Shown here: in pieces, positions 9,984 to 18,753 of the stretch
Layout: each line of letters begins with the position of its first letter
How positions within the stretch are numbered: position 1 is the stretch's first letter
The notes under the pieces: generated by a model
The model's database searches: none
What the model saw: the letters and a program-made list of their open reading frames with translations, nothing else
Told to the model about the DNA's origin: nothing
Translations under genes and position numbers: made by a program
From: Methylobacterium oryzihabitans
GTDB lineage: Bacteria > Pseudomonadota > Alphaproteobacteria > Rhizobiales > Beijerinckiaceae
Direction: 5' to 3'
DNA length: 64,000 bases
Assembly (NCBI RefSeq): GCF_004004555.2
Contig: NZ_SACP01000018.1
Location: 1-64,000, forward strand

Positions 9984-11207
9984 TCAGCGCACCAGGGCGG
10001 CGGCGGTGGCGCCGCCGCCGGAGGACACGACGAGCTGGTCGGGCCGGATGACGACCTCGATCACGTCGTCGGGCTGGATCGGCGTGCCCTCCTCGGCCGC
10101 GATCCGCTCGGTGCCGTCGGCGCTCCGGCGGTGGATCACGATGTCGGGCCCGCGGCCGGCGCCGCGCATCTGCGCCTTGAGGGCGCCGGTATAGAGCAGC
10201 CGCTCGCCGGCGGAGCGGACCTGCGAGCGCTCGCGCTCCAGCTCGACCAGGACCGCCTGGAGGCTCTGGACGAGGCGCGACTGGCGCTCGCCGATCGTGC
10301 GCTCCAGCCGGCGCTCGGTCTCGGTGAGGTCGCGCCGGGCCTGGGCGAGGCGGGCGGTGGCGTCGACCTGCTGGGTGCGCAACATCGCCAGCGCGCGCCG
10401 GTCCTCGTCGAGGCGGTAGGTCGGAGTGATGCCGCGGGCGGCGTTGCCGGTGTTGCGCTCGGTGGCGAGGTTCTGCTGCTCGATCGCCGTCTCGCTGTCG
10501 CGCAGGGCCTTGTCCAGCGACGCGATGCTGGCCCGGATCTGGCCCGCGACCTGCTCGATCGACTGGCGCTCGCGGCGGAAATCGGCGGTCCGCACCGCGA
10601 GGTCGCGGGATTCGAGGGCGGCGATCTCCTCGACGATCCGGCCCGGCACTGGCGCCTGCCGGAGCACCGCGAGGTCGATCGTGTCGCGGCCGTCGATCTC
10701 GGCCTGGAGGCTGATCGACCGGGCCTGCCGGCGCACCAGCTCGATCCAGTGCGAATCGTACTGGCTCTGCAGTTCGGGCGCGGCGAGGAGCGGGTTCTCG
10801 GCCCGGAACCGCAGGGCGTCGTAGCCGCCGGCCACCGCCACCGCGTGGCGCACGGTCATGCCGGCGCGGTAGGCCAGGGCACCGGGCCGGGCGACGTCGC
10901 CGGCGATGTAGAACGGGCGGTGCTCGATCAGCTCGACGGTGACGACCGGGCCGCGCACGGTGCCGTTGGCCTCCAGCCCGCGGGTCACCGCCTCGCGCAG
11001 GGCCGCGAGGGTGAGGCCGGCGGCCCGCGCCTCGCCGAGGAACGGCAGCGGCACGGTGCCGTCGATGTCGACGGTGACCCGGCGGCGGAAGTCCTGCATG
11101 CCGAACACCGCGACCTCGACCACGTCGCCGGTGCCGAGGCGGTACTCGGCCCGGGCGGGTTCGGCGGCCAGCAGCACGGCCAGAGCGAGGAGGGTGCGGC
11201 GGATCAT
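9984..11207 (-). CDS. polysaccharide export protein, ExoF/Wza family
   Basis: 407 residues with a signal peptide (IRRTLLALAVLLAAEPARA). The polysaccharide export domain begins YRLGTGDVVEVAVFG, then a SLBB-type region (FYIAGDVARPGALAYRAGM). A long charged helical stretch at about residues 170-340, rich in Arg, Glu and Gln, is likely a coiled coil spanning the periplasm. A second SLBB-like block closes the protein. The length and central coiled coil fit rhizobial ExoF rather than short lipoprotein Wza: there is no lipobox Cys. It should form the exit channel with the chain-length protein at 13759-15120. Confidence 0.85.
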   Translation of the reverse strand: MIRRTLLALAVLLAAEPARAEYRLGTGDVVEVAVFGMQDFRRRVTVDIDGTVPLPFLGEARAAGLTLAALREAVTRGLEANGTVRGPVVTVELIEHRPFYIAGDVARPGALAYRAGMTVRHAVAVAGGYDALRFRAENPLLAAPELQSQYDSHWIELVRRQARSISLQAEIDGRDTIDLAVLRQAPVPGRIVEEIAALESRDLAVRTADFRRERQSIEQVAGQIRASIASLDKALRDSETAIEQQNLATERNTGNAARGITPTYRLDEDRRALAMLRTQQVDATARLAQARRDLTETERRLERTIGERQSRLVQSLQAVLVELERERSQVRSAGERLLYTGALKAQMRGAGRGPDIVIHRRSADGTERIAAEEGTPIQPDDVIEVVIRPDQLVVSSGGGATAAALVR

Positions 11208-12619
11208 GGCTGGACTCGCGTCTGGTCGTGGGCGGGGAAGGCGGGGGAGCCCGGCAGCCACAGGGCCGCCGCGAGCGCCAGCCCGGCGAGCAGGCCGGCC
11301 TGGAGCGCGACGAGCCGGCGGGCGCCGCGGCGCGACAGGATGCCGGCCCGGCGCAGCATCGCGGCGAGGCGCGCCAGCAGAACGAGGCCGGCCCCCGCGC
11401 AGGCGAAGCCCTGGCCGGTGATGCCCGCGCCCGCATCGGCGAGCGCGATCGCCCCGACGAGGATCGCGAGGGAAGGGCCGAGCACCCGCGCCGCCTCGGC
11501 GAGGGGGTCGTCGGTCAGCACCATCGCCATCGGGACGATCCAGGCGACGACCCCGAGGGGGACGCAGGACAGGGCGAGGCCGACCGTCGCTCCCGTGGCG
11601 CCGGCATAGGCGGGGAAGATCCACCGGATCGCCGGCCCGGCGAGGAAGACCGCCGCCACCGCGATGGCGGCGAGCACGAGGCCGGTGCGCGCCGCCTCGC
11701 GCTCGATCGTCGCCAAGGGCGAGCCCGGCCCGTGCCGGGGCGCCCGCGCGAGGGCGGCGAGCAGGCGCGGGTAGCGCACCTGCGCGATGGCGCCGACGAG
11801 GGCGAGGCCGACCATCGCGAGGTTGGCCCCGAAGGCGAACAGGCCGAGCTGCTCAGGGTTCGAGAGCGCGGCCGACACCCAGCGGTTGGCGGTCATGTAG
11901 ACGAGCCACAGGGCGTTGAAGACGAACAGCGGCAGCCCCGCCCGCACCATCGCGGCAAGCGCGCGGGGCCGCGGCATCAGGGCGTGGCGCGGGCGCCCGA
12001 ACAGCAGCGCGAGCCCGCCCGACCACAGCACCAGGGCGGCAAAGCAGCCGGTGACGCCGCCGAGGACGAGGCCGGCGAGGCGCGGCGCGGTGAGGCCGGC
12101 CTGCTGGAGCAGGGCCAGCGTCGTGAACTCCCAGTGCTGGGCCGCCGCGCGGTAGAGCATGGTCGGGGCGTGCGCGACCATGCCGAGCACGCCGCCGGCC
12201 ACCGCGAGCGCGGCGTCGAGGGGGGCGAAGCGCCCGCTCGCCCAGGCGGCGGCCATCGCGGCCGGGACCAGCACCGCCAGCGCGATCAGCCCGAGGGCCC
12301 AGGAGGCGCGCAGGAGTTCGTCGCCGCGCCCGGCGGGCGCGTCGGGCCGGCTCGCGAGGTCGCGGTCGGCGAGCTGCGACAGGCCGAGATCGGCCCTGGC
12401 CGCGTATTGCAGCACCGTGCCGAGGAGCGCGAACGCGCCGAACGCCGCCGGGTCGAGGAGATGGGGCACGACGAGGGTCGTCGCCATGCTGAGCAGGCTG
12501 ACGACGCAGACCCCGACCGCGTAGGCGGAGGGATGCCCGAGCCAGCCGAGGCCGGGGCGGCGGCGCAGGCCGCGCAGGGCGGCCGAGCGCGGCAGGTCGA
12601 GGGCGGCGGGGTCCGCCAT
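11204..12619 (-). CDS. EPS flippase, Wzx/MATE-type polysaccharide transporter (ExoT-like)
   Basis: 471 residues with twelve or more membrane spans. The N-terminus GLLSMATT-like region and VPHLLDPAAFGAFALLGTVL match the polysaccharide-biosynthesis membrane protein family. It should flip undecaprenyl-linked repeat units to the periplasm. Its 3' end overlaps the ExoF-like start by 4 bp (ATGA), and its own start overlaps the upstream glycosyltransferase stop by 1 bp (TGATG). Both suggest translational coupling. Confidence 0.85.
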   Translation of the reverse strand: MADPAALDLPRSAALRGLRRRPGLGWLGHPSAYAVGVCVVSLLSMATTLVVPHLLDPAAFGAFALLGTVLQYAARADLGLSQLADRDLASRPDAPAGRGDELLRASWALGLIALAVLVPAAMAAAWASGRFAPLDAALAVAGGVLGMVAHAPTMLYRAAAQHWEFTTLALLQQAGLTAPRLAGLVLGGVTGCFAALVLWSGGLALLFGRPRHALMPRPRALAAMVRAGLPLFVFNALWLVYMTANRWVSAALSNPEQLGLFAFGANLAMVGLALVGAIAQVRYPRLLAALARAPRHGPGSPLATIEREAARTGLVLAAIAVAAVFLAGPAIRWIFPAYAGATGATVGLALSCVPLGVVAWIVPMAMVLTDDPLAEAARVLGPSLAILVGAIALADAGAGITGQGFACAGAGLVLLARLAAMLRRAGILSRRGARRLVALQAGLLAGLALAAALWLPGSPAFPAHDQTRVQP

Positions 12620-13695
12620 CAGCCGGCCTTCCCCGAGAGGGAGGCGAGCGGCCCGTCCGTCTGCACCGCGCCGTCGCGGACCGACGCGGTGTCGTCGCGC
12701 ATCAGCCCGAGGGCGACGAGCTGCGCCGAGGAGCGGAAGGTCTCGCTGCCGGCATGGAAGAACGTCGCGTCCGGCCGCGCCTCGATGATCGCGGCGTAGC
12801 GGGCGTATTCGGCGCTGCCGTCCCAGTGCTGGCCGCGGGCCGCCTCCTGCACCGCCCGGGCGTGGAAATCGGAGAAGAACTTGAAGTGCAGCAGCGCCGC
12901 GGTCAGCGGCGCGGGCACGAACGGCGTCGCGGCGTGGTTGCCGATCCAGCGCAGGCCGGGCCGGACCTTCAGCAGCGGCACCTTGCGCAGTTCCGGCGGC
13001 AGGCCGGCGCCCCAGCGCAGGTGCGACAGGCCGAGGGCGGCGCCGACCGGGTGCAGGCGCAGCGCCCGCAGGGCGCGCCGGGCCGCGATGCCGAGGCGGC
13101 CGACCCCGTGCAGCTCGGGGTAGAACAGCCGCAGCCGCGGGCCGCCGACGATCTCCGGCTGGCGCCCGGTGCGCAGGGCCGGCTGCACCCGGTAGTCGGT
13201 GTCGAAATGCGGGCAGGTGTCGAGAAACGGCGTGCCGGCGCGGTAATGCGCCGCCCGGATCGGCCCGGGATTGTACATGTCGAGCATCATCGCCGGCACC
13301 CCCTCGCTGCCGGTCCGGTCGAGGAAGGCGCAGAGTTGCGGCAGCGTCAGGCTCTCGGCGTGGGGATAGGTGAGCAGTTCGTCGGCGTCGACGAACAGGC
13401 ACCAGCTTCCCGGGGCGCACAGCCCGGCGAGCCAGTTGATCCAGTCCATGCCGAAGCTCGCCTCGCGAAAACTGTCGGCGGTGCGGAAGACGTGGCAGTC
13501 GGGCTGCGCCAGCAGGTAGTCGAGGCTGCCGTCGGCCGAGGCGTTGTCGACGACGAGGAAGCGGTCGACCCCGAGCGCCCGGTGGTGGGCCAGCACGTGG
13601 GGCAGGCGCAGGGCCTCGTTGCGCACCACCATCAGGGCGGTGCAGGCGGCCCGTCCCGGGGCGACCCGGCGGGAATCCATGCGGGTGAGGGTCAT
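12619..13695 (-). CDS. glycosyltransferase family 2-type, membrane-associated
   Basis: 358 residues. It begins with TALMVVRNEALRLPHVLAHH, then FLVVDNASADGSLDYL and the metal-binding motif LFVDADELL. This is the pattern of the Glyco_tranf_2_4 branch of GT-A fold enzymes. The region TYPHAESL to MYNPGPI is family-typical. It should add one sugar to the lipid-linked repeat unit on the cytoplasmic side. Donor and acceptor are not predictable. It is the fourth gene of the EPS operon. Confidence 0.82.
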   Translation of the reverse strand: MTLTRMDSRRVAPGRAACTALMVVRNEALRLPHVLAHHRALGVDRFLVVDNASADGSLDYLLAQPDCHVFRTADSFREASFGMDWINWLAGLCAPGSWCLFVDADELLTYPHAESLTLPQLCAFLDRTGSEGVPAMMLDMYNPGPIRAAHYRAGTPFLDTCPHFDTDYRVQPALRTGRQPEIVGGPRLRLFYPELHGVGRLGIAARRALRALRLHPVGAALGLSHLRWGAGLPPELRKVPLLKVRPGLRWIGNHAATPFVPAPLTAALLHFKFFSDFHARAVQEAARGQHWDGSAEYARYAAIIEARPDATFFHAGSETFRSSAQLVALGLMRDDTASVRDGAVQTDGPLASLSGKAG

Positions 13696-13758
13696 GACCC
13701 CTTCAATCCTCCGTCGGTCGCGCCGCGGGGCCGTGGCCCGCGCGGCGGGAGTTGCGGG

Positions 13759-15120
13759 TCAGGGCTGGTGGAGGAGGCGGCGCAGGCGGGCGAGGATCAC
13801 CCGCCCGTTCATCAGCGCCCCGGCGAGGCCGGCGGCGAACAGGCTGCCGAGGGCGTAGAGCGGCAGGCTCGGGAAGGCGGCACGGTCGGGCAGTTCGGGC
13901 TCGGACACCACCTCGACGTCGGCGCGCAGCGCACCGTCGTTGGCGGTCTGCCCCTTCATCCGGGTCAGGGCGTCGGCGAGCACCGCCCGGTCGTTGGCGG
14001 CCTCCTGCTGCAGGCGCTCCAGGGTCATCGTGGCCTGCTGGCGCAGGATGAGCGAGGCGCGGATCGACTTGATCTGCTCCTGGAGCGCCGCCTCGCGCCG
14101 GATCCAGTTGCGCGCCTCGGCGTCGACGCTGCGCACGATGCGGTCGGACTCGCTCGCGATCCCGTCCGCGATGGTGCGGTGCTCGGGCGACATCACCACG
14201 GTGCGGCCGAGCGCGGTGGTGAGGCTCTGCTTGAGCGCCTGGATCGTCGCCGAGGCGAGTACCTCCGGCGCCCCGTCGAGGCCGCCGGACTTCTGGAGCG
14301 TGGCCAGCGTCGAGGCGCGGGTGGTGACCTCGATCGCCCGGGCGCGGGCGATGGCCGCCTCCTGGCTCAGGGTCGAGAGCTGGGCCTCGAGCGAGATCTG
14401 GGCGCCGCGGTCGATCAGGCCGGAACTGGTGACGAAGTCGTTGACCGCCTTGGCGCTCGCCTCCTGCTTCTCGCGCAGGAGGTCGACCCGTTGTTCGAGC
14501 CAGCGAAACAGCATCTCGGCCGAGCGGCGCTTGCGGGCGACCTGATCCTCCAGGTAGGCCGCGAGCAGGCTGCGGGCGACCTCGTGCGCCTTGACCGGAT
14601 CCGACGACCAGAACCCGACCCGCACGGTGTAGGAGCGCCGGTCGCGGGCGGCGACGATGTGGGCGCGCAGCACCCGGCGCAGGTCGGCCTCGCTCAGCCG
14701 GGCCGGCTCCGAGCCCGGCCGCAGCCACGCCTTGATCCGCGCCAGGAGCGGCGGGGTGGCGAATTCCGGGTCGGCCGCCACGGCGTGACGGGCCATCACC
14801 GCGTCGACGATGCCGGTCGCCGCCATCATGTCGACCTCGGACTGAATCGCGTTGTCGTCCATCGGCTGGCGCATCGACTGCACCGCGTCGAACTGGCCCT
14901 CGCGGTCGGTCGGGCGCAGGACGACGCTGCCGGCGGCCTCGTAGCGCCGCGGCAGCAGCGGCCAGGCGAGGGCGGCGAGGCACAGGACGACGAAGAACCC
15001 CATCATGGAGCGCCGGATCAGCGCCGGGACCGAGGGCGGCTCGACCACGCGCAGGGTCGCCGGCCAGGGCGAGGCGAGCCGCTCCGTCAGGGGAAGGCGG
15101 CGGGAGGTGAGGTCGTCCAC
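13759..15120 (-). CDS. EPS chain-length/polymerisation protein, Wzz domain only (ExoP-N-like)
   Basis: 453 residues. One membrane span at about 40-60 (SMMGFFVVLCLAALAWPLLP) is followed by a Wzz domain, a long periplasmic coiled coil, and a second span near 420-445 (LPLYALGSLFAAGLAGALMN). The protein ends only about 15 residues later at RRLLHQP. The BY-kinase domain with Walker motifs and Tyr cluster, found in ExoP and Wzc, is absent, and no separate kinase gene lies in the operon. The GTG at 15120 is the likeliest start (AAGGA 9 nt before it), but weak. It would control chain length and bridge to the ExoF-like channel. Confidence 0.83.
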   Translation of the reverse strand: MDDLTSRRLPLTERLASPWPATLRVVEPPSVPALIRRSMMGFFVVLCLAALAWPLLPRRYEAAGSVVLRPTDREGQFDAVQSMRQPMDDNAIQSEVDMMAATGIVDAVMARHAVAADPEFATPPLLARIKAWLRPGSEPARLSEADLRRVLRAHIVAARDRRSYTVRVGFWSSDPVKAHEVARSLLAAYLEDQVARKRRSAEMLFRWLEQRVDLLREKQEASAKAVNDFVTSSGLIDRGAQISLEAQLSTLSQEAAIARARAIEVTTRASTLATLQKSGGLDGAPEVLASATIQALKQSLTTALGRTVVMSPEHRTIADGIASESDRIVRSVDAEARNWIRREAALQEQIKSIRASLILRQQATMTLERLQQEAANDRAVLADALTRMKGQTANDGALRADVEVVSEPELPDRAAFPSLPLYALGSLFAAGLAGALMNGRVILARLRRLLHQP

Positions 15121-15167
15121 CGGGAGGCATCCTTGTGCCGGGGTGAGGAGGGAGAGGCGCCGGCCGG

Positions 15168-16001
15168 TCAGGTTCGGGCGAAGGCGTAGAGCCGCTCGCG
15201 GGTCCGGCCGGAGACGAGGCGGAACGCCGCGTAGAGCGCGGTGACGACGACGAATTCGCCCGCGCTGAGGAAACCGGTCCGCAGGAGGTGGCGGCGGAAC
15301 CGGATCTCGTCGCGGCAGTAGCGCCAGCCGCCGCGGCGGCGGCGCTGGTCGAGGCTGGTGCGGATGCGCACCAGCACCTTCGGGATCACCCGGAACCGGG
15401 CGCCCGCGAGGGCGAGGCGCACGAACAGGTCGTAATCCTCCAGCAGGCCGTAGGTCGCCCGGTAGCCGCCGACCGCCCGCAGGGTCGCGGCGCGCACGAA
15501 GACGGTGGAGTGCTGGATGACGTTGCGCCACTTGAGCGCCTGGACCAGCGCCTCGTGCGTCACCGGCGCGACCTTCAGCCGGGCCGGGCCGTCCTCCTCG
15601 ACGAACTCGTCGTTCCACGAGCAGATCAGGTCGAGGGAGGGGTCCTGCACCGCGACGTGCGACTGCAGCTCGATCCGGTCGGGCAGGCAGAGGTCGTCGC
15701 TGTCCATCCGGGCGACGAAGGCGCCGGTGCAGTGGACGAGCCCGGCATTCAGCGCCTCGGCGAGGCCGCGGTTCCGCGGCAGGCGGACCAGGGTCAGGAC
15801 CGGCCCCGGCGGCAACGCGCCGTAGCGGGCGAGGACGGTCTCCTGATCGGCGCCGACCGGGCCGTCGACCACGAGGACGACCTGGTCGGGCGGCAGGGTC
15901 TGGGCCCACAGGCTCGCCAGCGACGCCTCCAGGTGGGCGGCGGTCTCGCGGGCATAGGTGGACATCAGCACGCTGACGGTCGGGCGGGCGGGAGCCGGCA
16001 T
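15168..16001 (-). CDS. family 2 glycosyltransferase
   Basis: 277 residues. Classical GT2: PTVSVLMSTYARETAAHLEA at the N-terminus, NRGLAEALNAGL, and the metal-binding ARMDSDDLCLPDR. The later LLEDYDLFVRLALAG motif is the acceptor-side signature. ATG at 16001 directly follows GGGGAGGGGAGG and lies 11 nt after the sugar transferase stop. It probably adds the second sugar to the lipid carrier. Donor unknown. Confidence 0.87.
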   Translation of the reverse strand: MPAPARPTVSVLMSTYARETAAHLEASLASLWAQTLPPDQVVLVVDGPVGADQETVLARYGALPPGPVLTLVRLPRNRGLAEALNAGLVHCTGAFVARMDSDDLCLPDRIELQSHVAVQDPSLDLICSWNDEFVEEDGPARLKVAPVTHEALVQALKWRNVIQHSTVFVRAATLRAVGGYRATYGLLEDYDLFVRLALAGARFRVIPKVLVRIRTSLDQRRRRGGWRYCRDEIRFRRHLLRTGFLSAGEFVVVTALYAAFRLVSGRTRERLYAFART

Positions 16002-16012
16002 CCTCCCCTCCC

Positions 16013-16723
16013 CTAGCGCGCGCCGGAGCGCTGCAGGACGACCCGGGGCGTCACCAGCAGGATCGCGAGGTCGTGCAGCAGGCTCCAGCGCTCGACGTAT
16101 TGCTGGTCGAGGGCGACGCGCGCGGCGTAGCCGACGTCGCTGCGGCCGCTGACCTGCCACAGGCCGGTCATGCCCGGCGGCACGCTGGCGTAGAGGGCGG
16201 CCACCGGCCCGTAATGCTCCATCTCGGAGCGGGTGACCGGGCGCGGGCCGACGAGGCTCATCTCGCCGCGCAGGACGTTCACGAGCTGGGGCAGCTCGTC
16301 GAGGCTGGAGCGGCGCAGGAAGGCGCCGACCGGCGTCACCCGGGGGTCGCGGGCGAGCTTCTGGCTGGCGTGCCACTCGACGCTCGCGGCGGGGTGGTAC
16401 GACAGGTATTCCCGCAGGCACTCGGCGGCGCCGGGGATCATCGTGCGGAACTTGAGGCAGTCGAACGCCCGCCCGCCCCGGCCGACCCGGCGGTGGCCGT
16501 AGAAGACCGGGCCGCCGTCGAGGGACACCAGGACGGCGACCGCGACGAAGAGCGGCCAGAGGAGCGCGAGGAGGACGAGGGCGCCGACGACGTCGACGGC
16601 GCGCTTGACCCGCCGGGCCGCCGCCCGCCGGTCTCCGGCGAGCGCCGGGGCGGGCGCCCGGCGGATCGCGTCCGAGGTCTCCACCCGGCCCGTCAGGGCC
16701 TCCGCTGCCGGCTGCGCGTCCAT
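16013..16723 (-). CDS. undecaprenyl-phosphate sugar phosphotransferase (ExoY-like)
   Basis: 236 residues, close to ExoY (about 226). A single membrane anchor (VDVVGALVLLALLWPLFVAV) is followed by the catalytic bacterial sugar transferase domain with LKFRTM, LDELPQLVNVLRGEMSLVG and PRPVTRSE. It starts the repeat unit by moving a sugar-1-phosphate onto undecaprenyl phosphate. It is the first gene of the nine-gene minus-strand EPS operon, with AGGAGGA 6 nt before the ATG. The sugar may be galactose, as for ExoY, or glucose. Confidence 0.9.
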   Translation of the reverse strand: MDAQPAAEALTGRVETSDAIRRAPAPALAGDRRAAARRVKRAVDVVGALVLLALLWPLFVAVAVLVSLDGGPVFYGHRRVGRGGRAFDCLKFRTMIPGAAECLREYLSYHPAASVEWHASQKLARDPRVTPVGAFLRRSSLDELPQLVNVLRGEMSLVGPRPVTRSEMEHYGPVAALYASVPPGMTGLWQVSGRSDVGYAARVALDQQYVERWSLLHDLAILLVTPRVVLQRSGAR

Positions 16724-17007
16724 CCCGCTTCCTCCTGGTTCGTGGGCCGGCCAGGGGGATGGGGCGCCGCGTCCGGGCAGGAGCGATCGGCCTCACCGGG
16801 GCGTCGCACGCGCCCGGTCAGTGATGATCACGCTGTGTTGCCTGGAATCGGTCTTGTCCCGGAGCGCCGCTCGCCCTGGCATGTCTTTCGACACGCCGAG
16901 AGAGCAACATTTGCGGCCAATCCCGACAATCCACTCCGAAGGATTAATCCCGCAGTTACCATTCGTACCGTCGCACCGATCGCTTTGGGGCGGGTCGGAG
17001 CGACGGC
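16724..17007 (-). promoter_or_regulatory. EPS operon upstream region
   Basis: No gene is seen here. The segment is AT-richer than its neighbours and should hold the EPS operon promoter. The 17-mer ATCCCGACAATCCACTC at 16920-16936 also occurs exactly at 62649-62665, upstream of ftcR. A TTAA-N8-TTAC stretch near 16945 is a poor match to a CtrA box. I could not pick a convincing -35/-10 pair. Confidence 0.4.
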
Positions 17008-17114
17008 TGATACGATTTTCGGACGATTCGTTCCGCAAATCGTATCATCAGCCTGCGCGGCGCTTGAGCGAAGCCGATTTCCGCATCGCGAAGCGATCGA
17101 TCGGAAATCGTATG
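17008..17114. repeat. intergenic inverted repeat, family D copy 1
   Basis: The element opens with a hairpin bounded by ATACGATTT and AAATCGTAT, runs through a conserved GC-rich middle (CAGCCTGCGCGGCGCTTGAG), and ends with GATTTCCGCATCGCG and CGGAAATCGTATGA. Near-identical elements lie at 47747-47854 (reverse orientation), 60657-60806 and 60807-60915. Confidence 0.85.
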
Positions 17115-17131
17115 ACGCGTCGCCGGCCGGA

Positions 17132-18697
17132 TCAGGCGAAGACGAGGCTGCCGGCCGCGATCTGGGACGGCAGCACGTTGTCGAGGGTGGCGATGCGCTG
17201 CGCCGCCGCTCCGCCGCTGCCGTCGGCGTCGAACGACAGCAGGGTGTCGCCCTCCGCCGTCCGGCTCAAGGCGACGACGCCGTCCGCCAGCGGATCGCTG
17301 CCGTGGTAGCCGGTTCCGAGGAGCAGGTTGCGCACGTCGAGGAGGTCGCGGCCGACCTCGAAATCGGTCACCCGGGCGGCCGTGGCCGGCACCTCGTCGA
17401 ACCGGAACGTGTCGGTGCCGCTGCCGCCGGTCAGGGTTGCCTGCCCGGACTTCGTCACCAGGGTGTCGTCGCCGTCGCCGCCGATGAGCCGCGCAGCGTT
17501 GTCGGGCGAGGCGAGCAGGTAGTTGTCGCCGTCGTTGCCGATCCCGGTCTGCGGCCCGCTGCCGTTGAGCTGCAGGTTCTCGACGTTCTTCGGCAGGGTG
17601 TACTCCGCCAGGGTAGTGCGGACGAGGTCGGTGCCGCTGGCCCAGCCCTCCCGCACGTCGTCGCCGGCTTGGGTGACCATGTAGGTGTCGTCGCCGGCGC
17701 CGCCGCGCATCGTGTCGGCGCCGGTGCCGCCGACGAGGAGGTCGGCCGCGTCACCCCCTCGGAGGTAGTCGCCGTCGGATCCGCCGGTGAGGGTCGCGAC
17801 CGGATCGGCCGTCCAGGGCAGGTCGACGTAGGGACCGGGCGCCGGGACGGGCGTGGCCTCGCCGCCGGTCGCGGGCGCCGTGGGCGCCGGATCGGGCACG
17901 GTGGCGGGCGGCGTCGCCCCGTTGCCGGCCGATCCGCCCCCGGCAGGCTTTTCGGAGTAGGCCCGGATGTAGTCGATCAGCATGTGGTTGGTGCTGCCGT
18001 CCGGCTGCCCGGCCCACGGGCCGCCGGCCGCGAGGTTGGCCAGCATGTACATCGGCTGGTGCATGTCGGCCGGGGTCGCGGCCTGGAACACCTCGCGCCC
18101 GTCGAGGTACCAGGTGACGGTGTCGGGCTGCCAGTCGACGCCGTAGGTGTGCATGCCGCCGCTCGACAGGCCGGACAGGTTGGTGTGGCCCTGCGTCATG
18201 CCGGAATCGCCGCTGCCGGAATGCAGCGTGGTGATGAGCGTGTCGGGCGAGGAGGTGACCACCTCCATCACGTCGAGCTCCGGCGGCCACGCGCCGCGCT
18301 CGGGCAGCAGCCAGAAGGCCGGCCACATCCCGGGCCCGCTCGGGATGTCGGCCCGCATCTCGAAGTAGCCGTAGGTCTGGGTGAACGACTCGGCCGAGTT
18401 GATCATCCCCGAGGTGAACCGGTGGCCGTTGACGAGCGCCTGCGTCGCCGCGCTGGCCGGCGCCTCCTTGATGTCGAGGACGCCGTTCCCGACCGTGTAG
18501 GTGCCGAGGCCGGCGGTCGGCGCGTAGTCGTCGTTGATGTACCACTGGATCTCGCCGGTCCCGGAATTGGTGCTGCCGTTGGCGGCCCCCCAGGAATAGC
18601 CGGTTCCCCACTTCCCCTTGTCGAGCGAGCTGCCGTTGAACTCGTCCGCGAAGGTCAGGGTGGCGGTGCCGGCGAGATTGGTCGGGTCGATGGCCAT
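17132..18697 (-). CDS. GH16 glycanase fused to RTX calcium-binding repeats (ExsH-like)
   Basis: 521 residues. Residues about 10-255 are a GH16 domain with active site ELDVME (Glu140, Glu145). A Pro/Ala/Thr-rich linker follows (to about 290). The C-terminal 220 residues hold RTX nonapeptides (GGSDGDYLRGGDAADLLVGG; GGDGDDTL; GGSGTDTF) and end in a hydrophobic tail, ASLVFA-like. There is no N-terminal signal, as expected for type I secretion. No HlyB/HlyD genes are in the window. ExsH of Sinorhizobium has the same build and trims succinoglycan outside the cell. A GAGGA site lies 7 nt before the ATG. Confidence 0.88.
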   Translation of the reverse strand: MAIDPTNLAGTATLTFADEFNGSSLDKGKWGTGYSWGAANGSTNSGTGEIQWYINDDYAPTAGLGTYTVGNGVLDIKEAPASAATQALVNGHRFTSGMINSAESFTQTYGYFEMRADIPSGPGMWPAFWLLPERGAWPPELDVMEVVTSSPDTLITTLHSGSGDSGMTQGHTNLSGLSSGGMHTYGVDWQPDTVTWYLDGREVFQAATPADMHQPMYMLANLAAGGPWAGQPDGSTNHMLIDYIRAYSEKPAGGGSAGNGATPPATVPDPAPTAPATGGEATPVPAPGPYVDLPWTADPVATLTGGSDGDYLRGGDAADLLVGGTGADTMRGGAGDDTYMVTQAGDDVREGWASGTDLVRTTLAEYTLPKNVENLQLNGSGPQTGIGNDGDNYLLASPDNAARLIGGDGDDTLVTKSGQATLTGGSGTDTFRFDEVPATAARVTDFEVGRDLLDVRNLLLGTGYHGSDPLADGVVALSRTAEGDTLLSFDADGSGGAAAQRIATLDNVLPSQIAAGSLVFA

Positions 18698-18715
18698 GAA
18701 GAATCCTCACAGGGC

Positions 18716-18753
18716 CGCGATCCCGGCGGGAGGACCGGGAATCCGGGATCGCG
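18716..18753 (-). promoter_or_regulatory. stem-loop in the leader of the GH16-RTX gene
   Basis: CGCGATCCCGG (18716-18726) and CCGGGATCGCG (18743-18753) are perfect 11-bp arms around a 16-nt loop, 19-56 nt before the GH16-RTX start codon. On the transcript this would form a stable hairpin just before the ribosome site. It may protect the mRNA or limit translation. Confidence 0.5.

Noticed and set aside
16945..16962. TTAA-N8-TTAC as a CtrA box near the EPS operon
   Set aside because: Spacing and second half-site both differ from the consensus; likely chance in an AT-rich stretch.
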